Shown here one piece after another: positions 1 to 10,135 of a stretch of DNA of 64,000 bases. Both the position numbers and the translations under genes were made by a program. Positions within the stretch are counted from its first letter, which is position 1, and each line of letters begins with the position of its first letter. This stretch comes from Trebonia sp963811335 (GTDB taxonomy: Bacteria > Actinomycetota > Actinomycetes > Streptosporangiales > Streptosporangiaceae), in NCBI GenBank assembly GCA_963811335.1, contig CAWERB010000028.1, positions 62,001 to 126,000 on the forward strand, given 5' to 3'. The notes under the pieces were generated by a model. The model was not told the DNA's origin. It ran no database searches and saw only the letters and a program-made list of their open reading frames with translations.

Positions 1-117
1 TCGAGGTTGAGGGGCGCGTCGTGGAGCAGTGGGCGGAGCGAGGTGGCCACCGAGGCGGGGTTCACCGCCGTCAACCACACCGTCGAACTGTTCGGGCTCT
101 GCCCCGACCACAGTTAA
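1..117 (+). pseudogene. C-terminal end of a Fur-family regulator, apparently frameshifted
   Basis: Only the last part of this gene lies in the window. The final codons (about 43-117) read VATEAGFTAVNHTVELFGLC then PDHS and a TAA stop, which matches the end of Fur-family metal-responsive repressors (GF..-H-.LE.FGLC). Positions 3-41 read the expected upstream part (EVEGRVVEQWAER) in a different frame. Joining the two needs loss of one base near 39-43, so this copy carries a one-base insertion or a sequence error. Family assignment rests on the short tail; metal specificity cannot be told. Confidence 0.6.
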
Positions 118-121
118 TCCC

Positions 122-139
122 CGGGGGGACGACCCCCCG
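122..139. terminator. G6/C6 hairpin after the Fur-type gene
   Basis: A run of six G (123-128), the loop ACGA and six C (133-138), closed by C122-G139, forms a perfect 7-bp hairpin starting 5 bases after the TAA stop. No T tract follows. Probable factor-independent or pausing terminator; similar G6/C6 hairpins occur at 25163 and 48265. Confidence 0.5.
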
Positions 140-158
140 TACCCCCGATGTCCCGCGC

Positions 159-200
159 GTCGAGCCCGATGGCAAAAACCGCCATCGTATCGGGCCCGAC
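159..200. other. inverted repeat between Fur-type gene and lon
   Basis: Arms 159-170 and 189-200 pair in 11 of 12 positions, continued by GGC/GCC inside. Together with the hairpin at 259-293 it fills the 200-base gap between the convergent Fur-type gene and lon. No gene is visible in this gap. Confidence 0.4.
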
Positions 201-258
201 CCGCGAGACTGACCGGGCGTGGCGAAGCACGCCTTCGTTCGGGCTCGACTAATAGAGC

Positions 259-293
259 AACGGCGGACGACCCCTACTGGGCCGCCCGCCGTT
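259..293. terminator. candidate terminator for lon
   Basis: Arms AACGGCGG (259-266) and CCGCCGTT (286-293) are perfectly complementary with a 19-base loop. It lies 26 bases beyond the lon stop on the minus strand. Without a T tract the terminator call is tentative. Confidence 0.35.
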
Positions 294-319
294 ACCACTG
301 ACTAGCTCGACCTTCCAGC

Positions 320-2734
<2,415 letters not shown>

Positions 2735-2748
2735 CAGCCCCTCCTAAG

Positions 2749-2769
2749 ATTGAGTCACCTACACTCAAG
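2749..2769 (-). promoter_or_regulatory. HAIR-type operator (HspR binding site) of lon
   Basis: ATTGAGT-N7-ACTCAAG fits the known HspR inverted repeat CTTGAGT-N7-ACTCAAG with one mismatch. It sits 15 bases upstream of the lon start codon, next to the ribosome binding site, where a repressor would block transcription initiation. HspR control of lon is known in Streptomyces; here it is inferred from the site alone. Confidence 0.8.
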
Positions 2770-2831
2770 CTTCTAGAGTCCGCTGATGTTCCCCGGCGCC
2801 TGTCTGCTGTGAGCGGACAGGTTTGCCGCTT

Positions 2832-3269
2832 TTATGGTCCTCTTTTATGGTCATCCCGAACGAGGGCTGGTTTCACCCGTTTGTCAGACTTCACCCGTTT
2901 GTCAGACAGCCGCGCGCGGCCTTTGCCCCGCTCGATGGTGATCGCCGCCGCGTACCCCTCGCTCGGGATCGGCTTGACGACCTGGACGCGCACCCATTCC
3001 AGCCCGTAGCCGGCGAGTAGTCGCTCCGCGACCCGCTCGGCGGCGGTCTCGATGAGCTGGAACTTGCCCTCGGTCACCACGGCCTTGACCGCCTGCGCGA
3101 CCGCCGAGTAGTCGAGCGCGTCCCCGATGTCATCGTTCCTGGCCGCCCTGGAGACGTCGGCGGCCATGTCGATGGAGAAGGTGAGCGCCTGCTCGATCTC
3201 GCGCTCCCAGTCGTACACCCCGATGACCGTGGAGACCCTCAGGTCCCTGATCGACACTGTGTCCGTCAC
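2832..3269 (-). CDS. folB: dihydroneopterin aldolase
   Basis: Cleaves 7,8-dihydroneopterin to 6-hydroxymethyl-dihydropterin and glycolaldehyde in folate synthesis. The core matches FolB (IRDLRVSTVIGVYDWERE at the N-terminus, DYSAV in the middle, VQVVKPIPSEG with the active-site Lys near the end). GTG at 3269 gives the usual family start (VTDTVSIRDL); a GTG at 3287 would add six residues and has no ribosome binding site. The last ~25 residues are basic and contain SDKRVK twice, from an 18-base tandem duplication. It is separated from other folate genes, which usually flank folB in actinobacteria. Confidence 0.9.
   Translation of the reverse strand: MTDTVSIRDLRVSTVIGVYDWEREIEQALTFSIDMAADVSRAARNDDIGDALDYSAVAQAVKAVVTEGKFQLIETAAERVAERLLAGYGLEWVRVQVVKPIPSEGYAAAITIERGKGRARLSDKRVKSDKRVKPALVRDDHKRGP
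2872..2907. repeat. 18-bp perfect tandem duplication in the folB tail
   Basis: Two identical 18-base units (2872-2889 and 2890-2907) encode SDKRVK twice in frame. A second short repeat of 11 bases (2829-2839 and 2842-2852) overlaps the folB stop region. Confidence 0.9.
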
Positions 3270-3325
3270 GCTCCCGATGCTACGCACCGGCCCGGCGCGC
3301 CCTGCTTCGTGATAGCTGTTGAGGC

Positions 3326-5500
3326 ATGACCGACTCCACTGACTCCACTGGCCCAGGCTCCGCCGACTCCGAGGTGCGCGCGGCGGCCGAGGGGCACCTG
3401 CGGGCGCTGGCCGGCGCCGGCGCGCGGCTGCGCGACGACCAGTGGACGGCGATCAGCGAGCTCGTGAGCGGACGGCGCCGGGTGCTCGTGGTGCAGCGGA
3501 CCGGCTGGGGCAAGTCGGCGGTGTACTTCGTCGCGACGGCGCTGCTGCGAGCCCGCGGCGCCGGGCCCACGGTGATCGTCTCGCCGCTGCTCGCGCTGAT
3601 GCGCAACCAGGTCGAGGCGGCGGTGCGGGCGGGCATCCACGCCCGCACCATCAACTCGGCGAACCTTGAGGAGTGGGAGCAGGTCCACGCGGAAATCGGC
3701 TCTGGCGCGGTGGACGTGCTGCTCGTCAGCCCGGAGCGGCTGAACAACCCCGGGTTCCGTGACAACGTGCTGCCGCAGCTGACGAAGACGGCCGGGCTGA
3801 TCGTGATCGACGAGGCGCACTGCATCTCCGACTGGGGTCATGACTTCCGGCCGGACTACCGGCGGATCAGGACGCTGCTCGCCGGCCTGCCGACGGACAT
3901 CCCGGTGCTGGCCACCACCGCCACCGCTAACGCCCGGGTCACCGCGGACGTGGCGGAGCAGCTGTCCGTCGCGAACGCGGACGAGTCCGCTGAAGAGGAC
4001 GTGCTCGTGCTGCGCGGGGCGCTTGACCGGGAGTCGCTGCACCTGGCGGTGGTGCGGCTGCCCGCCGCGCCGATGCGGCTGGCCTGGCTCGCCGAGCAAT
4101 TGCGCAACAGCGCGTTGCGCGATTCGGGGATCATCTACACGCTGACGGTCGCCGCGGCGTACGAGACCGCGGCGTTCCTGCGCGAGCAGGGCATCGCCGT
4201 CACCGCCTACAGCGGCAAGGACGACCAGGCCCAGCGGCTCGCGGCCGAGGACGACCTGCTGAACAACCGGGTCAAGGCGCTCGTCGCGACCAGCGCGCTC
4301 GGCATGGGGTTCGACAAGCCGGACCTGGGGTTCGTGGTCCACCTGGGCGCGCCGCAGTCGCCGGTCGCCTACTACCAGCAGATCGGCCGGGCCGGGCGCG
4401 CCGTCGAGCGCGCCGACGTGGTGCTGCTGCCCGGCCGGGAGGACCGCGACATCTGGGCCTACTTCGCCTCGCTGGCCTTCCCGCCGGAGCGCCAGGTCCG
4501 CGCGACGCTTGAGGTGCTGTCCGACGCCGGCCGGCCGCTGTCCACCGCCGCGCTCGAGACGCACGTCGACCTGTCGCGGGGACGGCTGGAGACGATGCTC
4601 AAGGTGCTCGACGTGGACGGCGCGGTGACGCGCACCGCCGGCGGGTGGCTGGCCACCGGCGATCCGTGGAGCTACGACGGTGAGCGCTACGAGCGGGTGG
4701 CCGCCGAGCGGTCACGCGAGCAGCAGGCGATGCTCGCCTACCAGGCGGCCGAAGGGTGCCGGATGGAGTTCCTGCGCCGCGAGCTCGACGACCCAGAGGC
4801 GGCCCCGTGCGGCCGGTGCGACAACTGCACCGGCCGGTCCTGGTCTTTGGACGTGATGCCTTCCGGCGTGGCGGTCGCGCAGGACCGGCTCGCCCGGCCG
4901 GGCGTTTCCGTGGAACCGCGGAAGATGTGGCCGACCGGCATGAAGGAGCTGGGGATCGGCGGCGCCTCAGGGAAGATTCCGGTTTCTCGGGTGGCCGAGC
5001 CGGGTCGCGCGCTCGGGCGGCTGACCGACGTGGGCTGGGGCGGCACGCTGCGCCCGCTGCTCGCGGAGGGGGCACCAGACGGCGTGGTGTCTAAGGAGCT
5101 GACCGACGCGGTGGTCAAGGTACTCGCCTCCTGGGACTGGTCTTCGCGGCCGACTTCCGTGGTGACGCTGCCGTCCCGGACGCGGCCGGTGCTCGTGGAG
5201 AGCCTCGGCCAGCGGATCGCCGAGATCGGGCGGCTTTCCTACCTCGGGTCGCTCGGCTACGCCACGCCCGACGGGCCTGGGCCGCGGCGCCACAACAGCG
5301 CGCAGCGGCTGGCGTCGCTGTGGCGGGCGCTTGTCGTGCCTGAGTCTCTTCGCGATGCGCTTGCCGGGGCGGGCGGGCCGGTGCTGCTGGTCGACGACCA
5401 GATCGACTCCGGCTGGACGATGACGGTCGCGGCGGCGCTGCTGCGCGACGCGGGCGCGTCCGGCGTCTTGCCGTTGGCTCTCGCCGTCACCGCCGGCTGA
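3326..5500 (+). CDS. RecQ-family helicase with C-terminal phosphoribosyltransferase-like domain
   Basis: Predicted 3'-5' DNA helicase. Motif I is QRTGWGKS (residues 57-64), motif II IDEAH (161-165) followed by the RecQ aromatic-rich loop CISDWGHDFRPDYR, and motif VI QIGRAGRA. A zinc site (Cys478, 495, 498, 501) marks the RecQ C-terminal region. There is no clear HRDC domain; instead the end reads VLLVDDQIDSGWTMTVAAAL, the PRPP-binding signature of ComF/Pur-type phosphoribosyltransferases. At 724 residues it is longer than a minimal RecQ. It diverges from folB with a 56-base gap. Role in repair or recombination is inferred from the family; the role of the tail is unknown. Confidence 0.88.
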   Translation: MTDSTDSTGPGSADSEVRAAAEGHLRALAGAGARLRDDQWTAISELVSGRRRVLVVQRTGWGKSAVYFVATALLRARGAGPTVIVSPLLALMRNQVEAAVRAGIHARTINSANLEEWEQVHAEIGSGAVDVLLVSPERLNNPGFRDNVLPQLTKTAGLIVIDEAHCISDWGHDFRPDYRRIRTLLAGLPTDIPVLATTATANARVTADVAEQLSVANADESAEEDVLVLRGALDRESLHLAVVRLPAAPMRLAWLAEQLRNSALRDSGIIYTLTVAAAYETAAFLREQGIAVTAYSGKDDQAQRLAAEDDLLNNRVKALVATSALGMGFDKPDLGFVVHLGAPQSPVAYYQQIGRAGRAVERADVVLLPGREDRDIWAYFASLAFPPERQVRATLEVLSDAGRPLSTAALETHVDLSRGRLETMLKVLDVDGAVTRTAGGWLATGDPWSYDGERYERVAAERSREQQAMLAYQAAEGCRMEFLRRELDDPEAAPCGRCDNCTGRSWSLDVMPSGVAVAQDRLARPGVSVEPRKMWPTGMKELGIGGASGKIPVSRVAEPGRALGRLTDVGWGGTLRPLLAEGAPDGVVSKELTDAVVKVLASWDWSSRPTSVVTLPSRTRPVLVESLGQRIAEIGRLSYLGSLGYATPDGPGPRRHNSAQRLASLWRALVVPESLRDALAGAGGPVLLVDDQIDSGWTMTVAAALLRDAGASGVLPLALAVTAG

Positions 5501-5518
5501 CAAAGATGATGACATTTA

Positions 5519-5536
5519 GGCACATCGGAGTGTGCC
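5519..5536. terminator. hairpin between convergent helicase and rhodanese genes
   Basis: GGCACA (5519-5524), a 6-base loop and TGTGCC (5531-5536) form a perfect short stem between the two convergent stops. It may serve both genes. Confidence 0.4.
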
Positions 5537-5566
5537 CAAACGTCCACTATCTTCGGTTAATCGCCT

Positions 5567-5905
5567 TCAGGCGACGTACGGCTCCGCGCCGGTCTCGCTG
5601 ATCATCGGGCGGCCCGCGACGGCCCAGCCGGTCATGCCGTCGGCCACGTTGACCGTCTTCCAGCCGCCGCCGGCCAGGGCCTGGGCGGCGTAGGCAGAGC
5701 GGGTACCGGACCGGCAGATCACGTACACCTCGCGGTCCTGCGGGATCTCCCCCGCCCGCATGGCGATTGCGCCGACGGGGATGTGCACGGCCTCCGGGGC
5801 GTGCCCGGCGGCCCACTCGTCATCCTCGCGCACGTCGAGCAGGTACACCCCGGCCGACAGGTCCGTCGACATGACCGAGGGGCTGGCATCGTCGGAGTGG
5901 AACAT
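5567..5905 (-). CDS. single-domain rhodanese-like protein
   Basis: A 112-residue sulfurtransferase-like protein. It carries the rhodanese fold signatures LLDVREDDEW (residues 22-31) and the active-site loop CRSGTRS with Cys64, the shape of a persulfide-forming loop. ATG at 5905 is preceded by AAGGAG at good distance; longer readings in the same frame run antisense through the exporter gene and are not supported. Single-domain rhodaneses move sulfane sulfur in thiosulfate or cofactor pathways; the substrate cannot be told from sequence. Confidence 0.88.
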   Translation of the reverse strand: MFHSDDASPSVMSTDLSAGVYLLDVREDDEWAAGHAPEAVHIPVGAIAMRAGEIPQDREVYVICRSGTRSAYAAQALAGGGWKTVNVADGMTGWAVAGRPMISETGAEPYVA

Positions 5906-5983
5906 GGTCGTTCTCCTTGCCGCACAGGGGGAGGGGAAATCTAGGGGACGGAGTGTCGGCAACACTGTCCGTGCGCGATAGCG

Positions 5984-6053
5984 TACCGCCAGGCGACAAG
6001 GCGGAGCAGCTCGACTGCCGGTAATCGATAGCGGCAGTGCCAGCAAGTGAGAA
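5984..6053. repeat. dispersed palindromic repeat, copy A
   Basis: This 70-base stretch matches 10321-10390 without gaps in 52 of 70 positions. Its core is an inverted repeat ACTGCCG (6014-6020) / CGGCAGT (6032-6038) with an 11-base loop containing TAATCGA. It lies about 30 bases past the stop of the MMPL gene and upstream of the rhodanese gene. Confidence 0.7.
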
Positions 6054-6084
6054 GGCAGCGGTGAGGCTTCGGTCCCGAGCGTGG

Positions 6085-8256
6085 TCAGACGCGGACCGGG
6101 GATGACTCGGGTTCCTGCTCGCTGATGCCGTACCGCGCGTAAAGCCGCCGCAACGGCCCAGGCGCCCACCAGTTCGCCCGCCCGAGCAGCCGCATCGTGG
6201 CCGGCACGAGCAGGATCCGGACCACCGTCGCGTCCACGAGCAGCGCCACGATCATGCCCACGCCGAGCAGCTTGATGAAGCTGATCCCGGAGGCGGAGAA
6301 CAGCCCGACGACGATGATCAGCAGCAGCGCCAGGCTGGTGATGAGGCCGCCGGTCCGCTGCAGGCCCGCGGCGATCGCGACCGTGTTGTCGCCGGTCTCG
6401 TCGTACCGCTCGCGGATCCGCGACAGCAGGAAGACCTCGTAGTCCATGGACAGGCCGAAGACGATCGCGAGCAGCAGGATCGGCGTCGTCGGGTCGATCG
6501 TGCCGGTGGCGGTGAAGGCGAGCGGCCCGGACAGGTGGCCCCACTGGAACACCCACACCATCACGCCGAACGTCGCCGACAGCGACAGGATGTTCATCAC
6601 GATGGCCTTGAGCGGCAGCACGACCGAGCCGAAGGCGAGGAACAGCAGGACGAACGTCGCGACCGCGGTGAGCAGCGCCATCCACGGGAGCGTGCCGCCG
6701 AGGCTGGACAGCTCGTCGACCAGCATCGCGCTCTCGCCGCCGACCAGGACGGCGGCGTGCGGCGGCGGCGCGAGCGCGCGGATCGAGGTCACGACCTGGC
6801 GCGCCTGCGGCGAGTCGGGCTGCGGCTGGAAGCCGATGTCGAGCCGGGCCACGGTGCCGTGCTCGCCGGTGACCTGGGTGCCGGTGACGCCAGGGACGGA
6901 GTCGATCCTGCTGATGTAGCCCGTCAGCGCGGCCGGGCTGGCGACGCCGGTGACGACGGCCTCGATCGGGGTGGTCGAGTTGGCCGGGAACTCGGTGGTC
7001 AGCGCCTGCTGCACCTGCCTGACGCTGTTACCCGCCGGCAGCACCCGGGCGTCGGTACCGCCCCAGGAGACACGCAGGAAGGGAGTACCGAACGAAAGCA
7101 GGACAACCACGATCACCACGGCGAAGGCCACCGGGCGGCGCATGACGCGCCGCGCGAGCCGGTACCAGCCGCCCTCAGCATCGTTGCGGGTCACGGCGCC
7201 CGTACGCACGCTCTTCCTGACCGCCAGGGCATTGACCCGGTGCCCGAGGACGGCGAGCAGCGCGGGCAGCACGGTGAGCGCCGCGATGACGTCGACGGCC
7301 ACGGTGGCGACGCCGCCGTAGCCCATGGACCGGAGGAAGACCGGCTGGAACAGGATCAGGCTGGTCAGGGCCAGGGCGACGGTGACGCCAGAGACGACGA
7401 CCGTCCGTCCCGCGGTGGCCACGGTCCGCGCCACGGCCGCCTCGACGCTGGGCTGGCGGCGCAGTTCCTCGCGGAACCTGGTCACGATGAACAGCCCGTA
7501 GTCGATGCCCAGGCCGAGTCCCAAGATCGTGGTGATGTTCACCGAGTAGACGGAGACCGTGGTGACCGTGGTGAGCAGCCGGAGCACGGTGAAGGAGCCG
7601 AGGATCGCCAGGCCGCCGATCGCCAGCGGGGCCAGGGCGGCGAGCACGCTGCCGAAGATGAGGACAAGCAGGATGAGCAGGACGGGGAACGAGATCGACT
7701 CGGCCCGCGCGATGTTGGCGCTGACTTCCTCGTTGATGGCAACCCCGGTGGGGGTGGCCCCGCCGACCTGGGCGGTTATGCCGTCACCCGGCGGGCCCGC
7801 CTGGCCAGGGAAGTCACCCTTGATCGCCTTGTACGTATCTATCCGCGCCTGGTCCGAGCCGCCGGCGAGCTGGAGAACCGCGTAGGTCGAGTGCCGGTCG
7901 GCGGAGACCAGGTCCTTTTGCCCGCTGGTCCAGTAGGTGACTGCCCTGGTCACCTGGCCCGCGGGGAGGCCGGCCAGGTAGCTCGTCACCGCCTGCCGGT
8001 AGACCGGGTCGGAGACCGTGTGCCCCGCGGCGCGGAACAGGACGACGACGTCGGCGCCGTCGCGGCCGAACTCGCTGGCGGCCAGCGCGGTCTCCGCGCT
8101 GCTCTGGCTGTTCGGCGGGCTGAACGTGTTGCCCGAGTTGAGCTTGCCGAACACGCCGGTCCCCCAGATTCCGGCGGCCACGGCGAACAGCAGGCCGGCG
8201 ACGATCGTCAGCCGCCGGGCCCGGTAGAGCGAGCGCCCCCATGACTCAAACATCAT
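6085..8256 (-). CDS. MMPL/RND-family membrane exporter
   Basis: About 723 residues with the two-halved RND plan: a first membrane helix (IVAGLLFAVAAGIWG), a large extracytoplasmic loop, a block of helices containing GLGIDYGLFIVTRFREEL, a second loop and a second block with LSMDYEVFLLSRIRERY. These are hallmarks of MmpL-type proton-driven lipid or drug exporters. Two adjacent ATGs (8256, 8253) follow GGAGG; the second has better spacing. A divergent TetR gene and a shared operator suggest local repression. The last ~20 residues recur as a gene remnant at 12454. Substrate unknown. Confidence 0.9.
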   Translation of the reverse strand: MMFESWGRSLYRARRLTIVAGLLFAVAAGIWGTGVFGKLNSGNTFSPPNSQSSAETALAASEFGRDGADVVVLFRAAGHTVSDPVYRQAVTSYLAGLPAGQVTRAVTYWTSGQKDLVSADRHSTYAVLQLAGGSDQARIDTYKAIKGDFPGQAGPPGDGITAQVGGATPTGVAINEEVSANIARAESISFPVLLILLVLIFGSVLAALAPLAIGGLAILGSFTVLRLLTTVTTVSVYSVNITTILGLGLGIDYGLFIVTRFREELRRQPSVEAAVARTVATAGRTVVVSGVTVALALTSLILFQPVFLRSMGYGGVATVAVDVIAALTVLPALLAVLGHRVNALAVRKSVRTGAVTRNDAEGGWYRLARRVMRRPVAFAVVIVVVLLSFGTPFLRVSWGGTDARVLPAGNSVRQVQQALTTEFPANSTTPIEAVVTGVASPAALTGYISRIDSVPGVTGTQVTGEHGTVARLDIGFQPQPDSPQARQVVTSIRALAPPPHAAVLVGGESAMLVDELSSLGGTLPWMALLTAVATFVLLFLAFGSVVLPLKAIVMNILSLSATFGVMVWVFQWGHLSGPLAFTATGTIDPTTPILLLAIVFGLSMDYEVFLLSRIRERYDETGDNTVAIAAGLQRTGGLITSLALLLIIVVGLFSASGISFIKLLGVGMIVALLVDATVVRILLVPATMRLLGRANWWAPGPLRRLYARYGISEQEPESSPVRV

Positions 8257-8307
8257 GCCTCCAAGCAGGACGGTCCCCGCTTGGCGCGGACCCTGGCGAG
8301 TGAACAC

Positions 8308-8322
8308 TGTAAACTGATTACA
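8308..8322. promoter_or_regulatory. candidate TetR operator between exporter and regulator
   Basis: TGTAA-N5-TTACA is a perfect inverted repeat in the 164-base gap between the divergent MMPL and TetR genes. Position and symmetry fit a TetR-family operator controlling both genes; binding is inferred. Confidence 0.5.
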
Positions 8323-8420
8323 TCGCTAACTTTGCATACGGCGTTAACCACAGTCAAGAGTGTTTGCCAAGAGTTCTTCCACTTGGTGGCCCCTGCCTGT
8401 AAGACAGAGTCAAAGGAGGT

Positions 8421-9428
8421 ATGCGTGACACAGCCACCATCCCCGTCACAGGCAGCGCAGGCCGACCCAGTCGACGCCGCATGGCGCCGACCCGGCGAGA
8501 CCGGATGCGCGCCGCGACGATGGACGAGATCACCGCGACCGCCCGCCGCCTGCTCGTCGAGCAGGGACCGGACGCGGCGTCGCTGCGGGCCATCGCCCGC
8601 GAGATGGGGATGACCGCGCCCGGGCTCTACCGGTACTACGGCAGCCGCGAGGAACTGCTCAGGCACGTGATCGCGACGATGTTCCGCGAGTTGTCCGGTG
8701 ACATCCACCGGGCGATCGACCGGGCGGCACTCGGCCCCGCGGGCGCCGCCGTCGCGCGCGGGGCGGCTTCTCCCGAGCAGGTCAGGCAGCACCTCACCGA
8801 CAAGGTGGTCGCGGCCTGCCGCGAGTTCCGCCGCTGGGGACTCGGGCACAGGGACGAGTTCGCCCTGCTATTCGGGGTGCCGCTGCCAGGGTTCGACGAC
8901 GGCCGGTTCGACGTCGCGCAGGAATGCGCCCTGGAGTTCGCCGGGACGTTCTACACCTTGTTCATGGAGCTGTGGAACGCGAGCCGCTTCCCCGTCCCGG
9001 GGCCGGGAGAGATCGAGGAGCGGCTGCTCGCGCAACTCGGCCGGCTTCGCGCGACCCTGCGCACCGACGTGCCGGACGGCGTGCTGCTGGTATTCCTGCG
9101 CTGCTGGGTGCTGCTCTACGGCGCGGTGGCGATGGAGGCCTTCGGCCACCTCCACTTCGCGCTCGAGGACCCTGCCCCGATGTTCGAGTACACCCTCAGC
9201 GACCTGGCCCGCTCGTCGGCCTCGACTACCCGGTCCCCAGGGACTAGACGAAGGCCTGGATCCATGCGCGCGGCCGGGCGGCCGCGAAGATCGTCATGGA
9301 CGGTTTCGCCGGCACTGGCCGGCCTTGCGGGACATGACGATCTTGCCGACCCCCATCCACCCCACGCCGCCGCGGGTGCTGGCCTTACCTCGCCTCACGC
9401 GTATTGCGCGTTCACGACGCAAAAGTAG
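8421..9428 (+). CDS. TetR-family regulator with WHG-type C-terminal domain; C-terminus probably frameshifted
   Basis: Helix-turn-helix domain at residues ~33-80 (ITATARRLLVEQG...SLRAIAREMG...LYRYYGSREELLRHV) and a TetR_C_33/WHG-like ligand domain up to residue ~262. As read the protein is 335 residues, with a low-complexity Pro/Arg-rich tail that the family lacks. From 9212 the +1 frame gives LVGLDYPVPRD and a stop at 9247, a natural ending, so one base is probably missing near 9210-9212. The ATG is immediately preceded by AAAGGAGG; a GTG at 8425 in another frame has better spacing but does not encode the DNA-binding domain. Likely represses the divergent exporter. Confidence 0.8.
   Translation: MRDTATIPVTGSAGRPSRRRMAPTRRDRMRAATMDEITATARRLLVEQGPDAASLRAIAREMGMTAPGLYRYYGSREELLRHVIATMFRELSGDIHRAIDRAALGPAGAAVARGAASPEQVRQHLTDKVVAACREFRRWGLGHRDEFALLFGVPLPGFDDGRFDVAQECALEFAGTFYTLFMELWNASRFPVPGPGEIEERLLAQLGRLRATLRTDVPDGVLLVFLRCWVLLYGAVAMEAFGHLHFALEDPAPMFEYTLSDLARSSASTTRSPGTRRRPGSMRAAGRPRRSSWTVSPALAGLAGHDDLADPHPPHAAAGAGLTSPHAYCAFTTQK
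9287..9344. terminator. long-loop inverted repeat beyond the TetR gene
   Basis: AAGATCGTCATG (9287-9298) and CATGACGATCTT (9333-9344) are perfect 12-bp arms. The 34-base interior is itself GC-rich (CCGGC...GCCGG). It lies 40 bases after the inferred natural TetR stop, so a terminator is plausible. The rest of 9248-9545 shows no other gene. Confidence 0.4.
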
Positions 9429-9544
9429 AACCACCCCGAACCACCCCGCGCCGGTGAGGGCCGCTTGCCGGACTGTACCTGACCTTTTCAGTCTGGCTCA
9501 GGAGCTGGGCGGTCCGAAAAATAGCCTTAATTGTGACCGGTCTG

Positions 9545-9550
9545 TATGAT
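9545..9550 (+). promoter_or_regulatory. -10 box for a leaderless antitoxin mRNA
   Basis: TATGAT ends 7 bases before the ATG at 9558, the usual distance from a -10 element to a leaderless start codon in actinobacteria. No ribosome binding site is visible for that ATG. No good -35 is seen. Confidence 0.4.
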
Positions 9551-9557
9551 GGCCAGT

Positions 9558-9845
9558 ATGGAGACCATCCCTATCACCGAGGCGAAAGCCCGGATAGCCG
9601 AACTCGCCGAACGAGTCGCGCGCGAGCACGATCACTTCACGATAACCCGCAACGGCCGCGCGGACGTCATGCTCATCTCGGTGGCGGAGTACGAGTCCAT
9701 GCAGGAAACGCTCGACATCCTCGGGGACCAGGAAGCGGTCGCGGATCTCCGGCAGTCCCGAGAGGACTTCGCCGCCGGGGACACCTATACCGCCGCACAG
9801 GTACGCGCCGAACTGGAGCAGCGCCGGCGCCTTGGCCAGCAGTGA
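9558..9845 (+). CDS. Phd/YefM-family antitoxin
   Basis: A 95-residue protein with the Phd/YefM N-terminal DNA-binding fold (METIPITEAKARIAELAERV...FTITRNGRADVMLISVAEYE) and a charged, helical C-terminal tail of the kind that wraps the toxin. ATG at 9558 gives the standard METIPITE start; ATGs at 9546 and 9549 would add a few residues but overlap the probable -10 box. The stop TGA overlaps the next start codon by four bases (GTGA), so the two are translationally coupled. Family antitoxins bind their toxin and repress their own promoter. Confidence 0.88.
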   Translation: METIPITEAKARIAELAERVAREHDHFTITRNGRADVMLISVAEYESMQETLDILGDQEAVADLRQSREDFAAGDTYTAAQVRAELEQRRRLGQQ

Positions 9846-10135
9846 GCGGAACCGACCCCGCGGCCAGCGAGCCCTACGCCGTCCTCCTGTCCGGGCAGGC
9901 ACGCCGGAACATCCGGGAAAACCTGCCCCTGGAGGTCGCCCTTGCCGCCATGGAAACCATCGACGGATCGATCGCTGTTAACCCTTACCGGGCAGGCAAG
10001 CCGCTTGACGAAGCATTCGACGGCTACTACTCGGCGCGCCGAGGGACCTACAGGATCATCTACCGCATCGACGAGGCGAAGCACCAGGTCGAAGTCCCCT
10101 CGATTCGCCATCGCCGCGACGCCTACCGCGCCTGA
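9842..10135 (+). CDS. RelE/ParE-superfamily toxin
   Basis: A 97-residue toxin partner encoded with a 4-base overlap. It has the superfamily pattern: an N-terminal helix pair (SGQARRNIRENLPLEVALAA), then GYYSARRGTYRIIYRID and the C-terminal strand VPSIRHRRDAY with the basic/aromatic residues used for mRNA cleavage in RelE/YoeB-type ribosome-dependent RNases. The start is GTG at 9842. Target (mRNA or gyrase) is inferred only at superfamily level; the IRHRRDAY ending favours the RelE side. Confidence 0.85.
   Translation: MSGTDPAASEPYAVLLSGQARRNIRENLPLEVALAAMETIDGSIAVNPYRAGKPLDEAFDGYYSARRGTYRIIYRIDEAKHQVEVPSIRHRRDAYRA

Noticed and set aside
5906..6685. Read-through N-terminus of the rhodanese into the exporter gene
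   Set aside because: Frame is antisense-like within the MMPL gene region; ATG 5905 has a good ribosome binding site and the normal single-domain length.
8281..8613. Open frame starting near the exporter promoter and overlapping the TetR start
   Set aside because: It is out of frame with the helix-turn-helix domain and gives no protein signature, although its GTG at 8425 has a well-spaced ribosome binding site.
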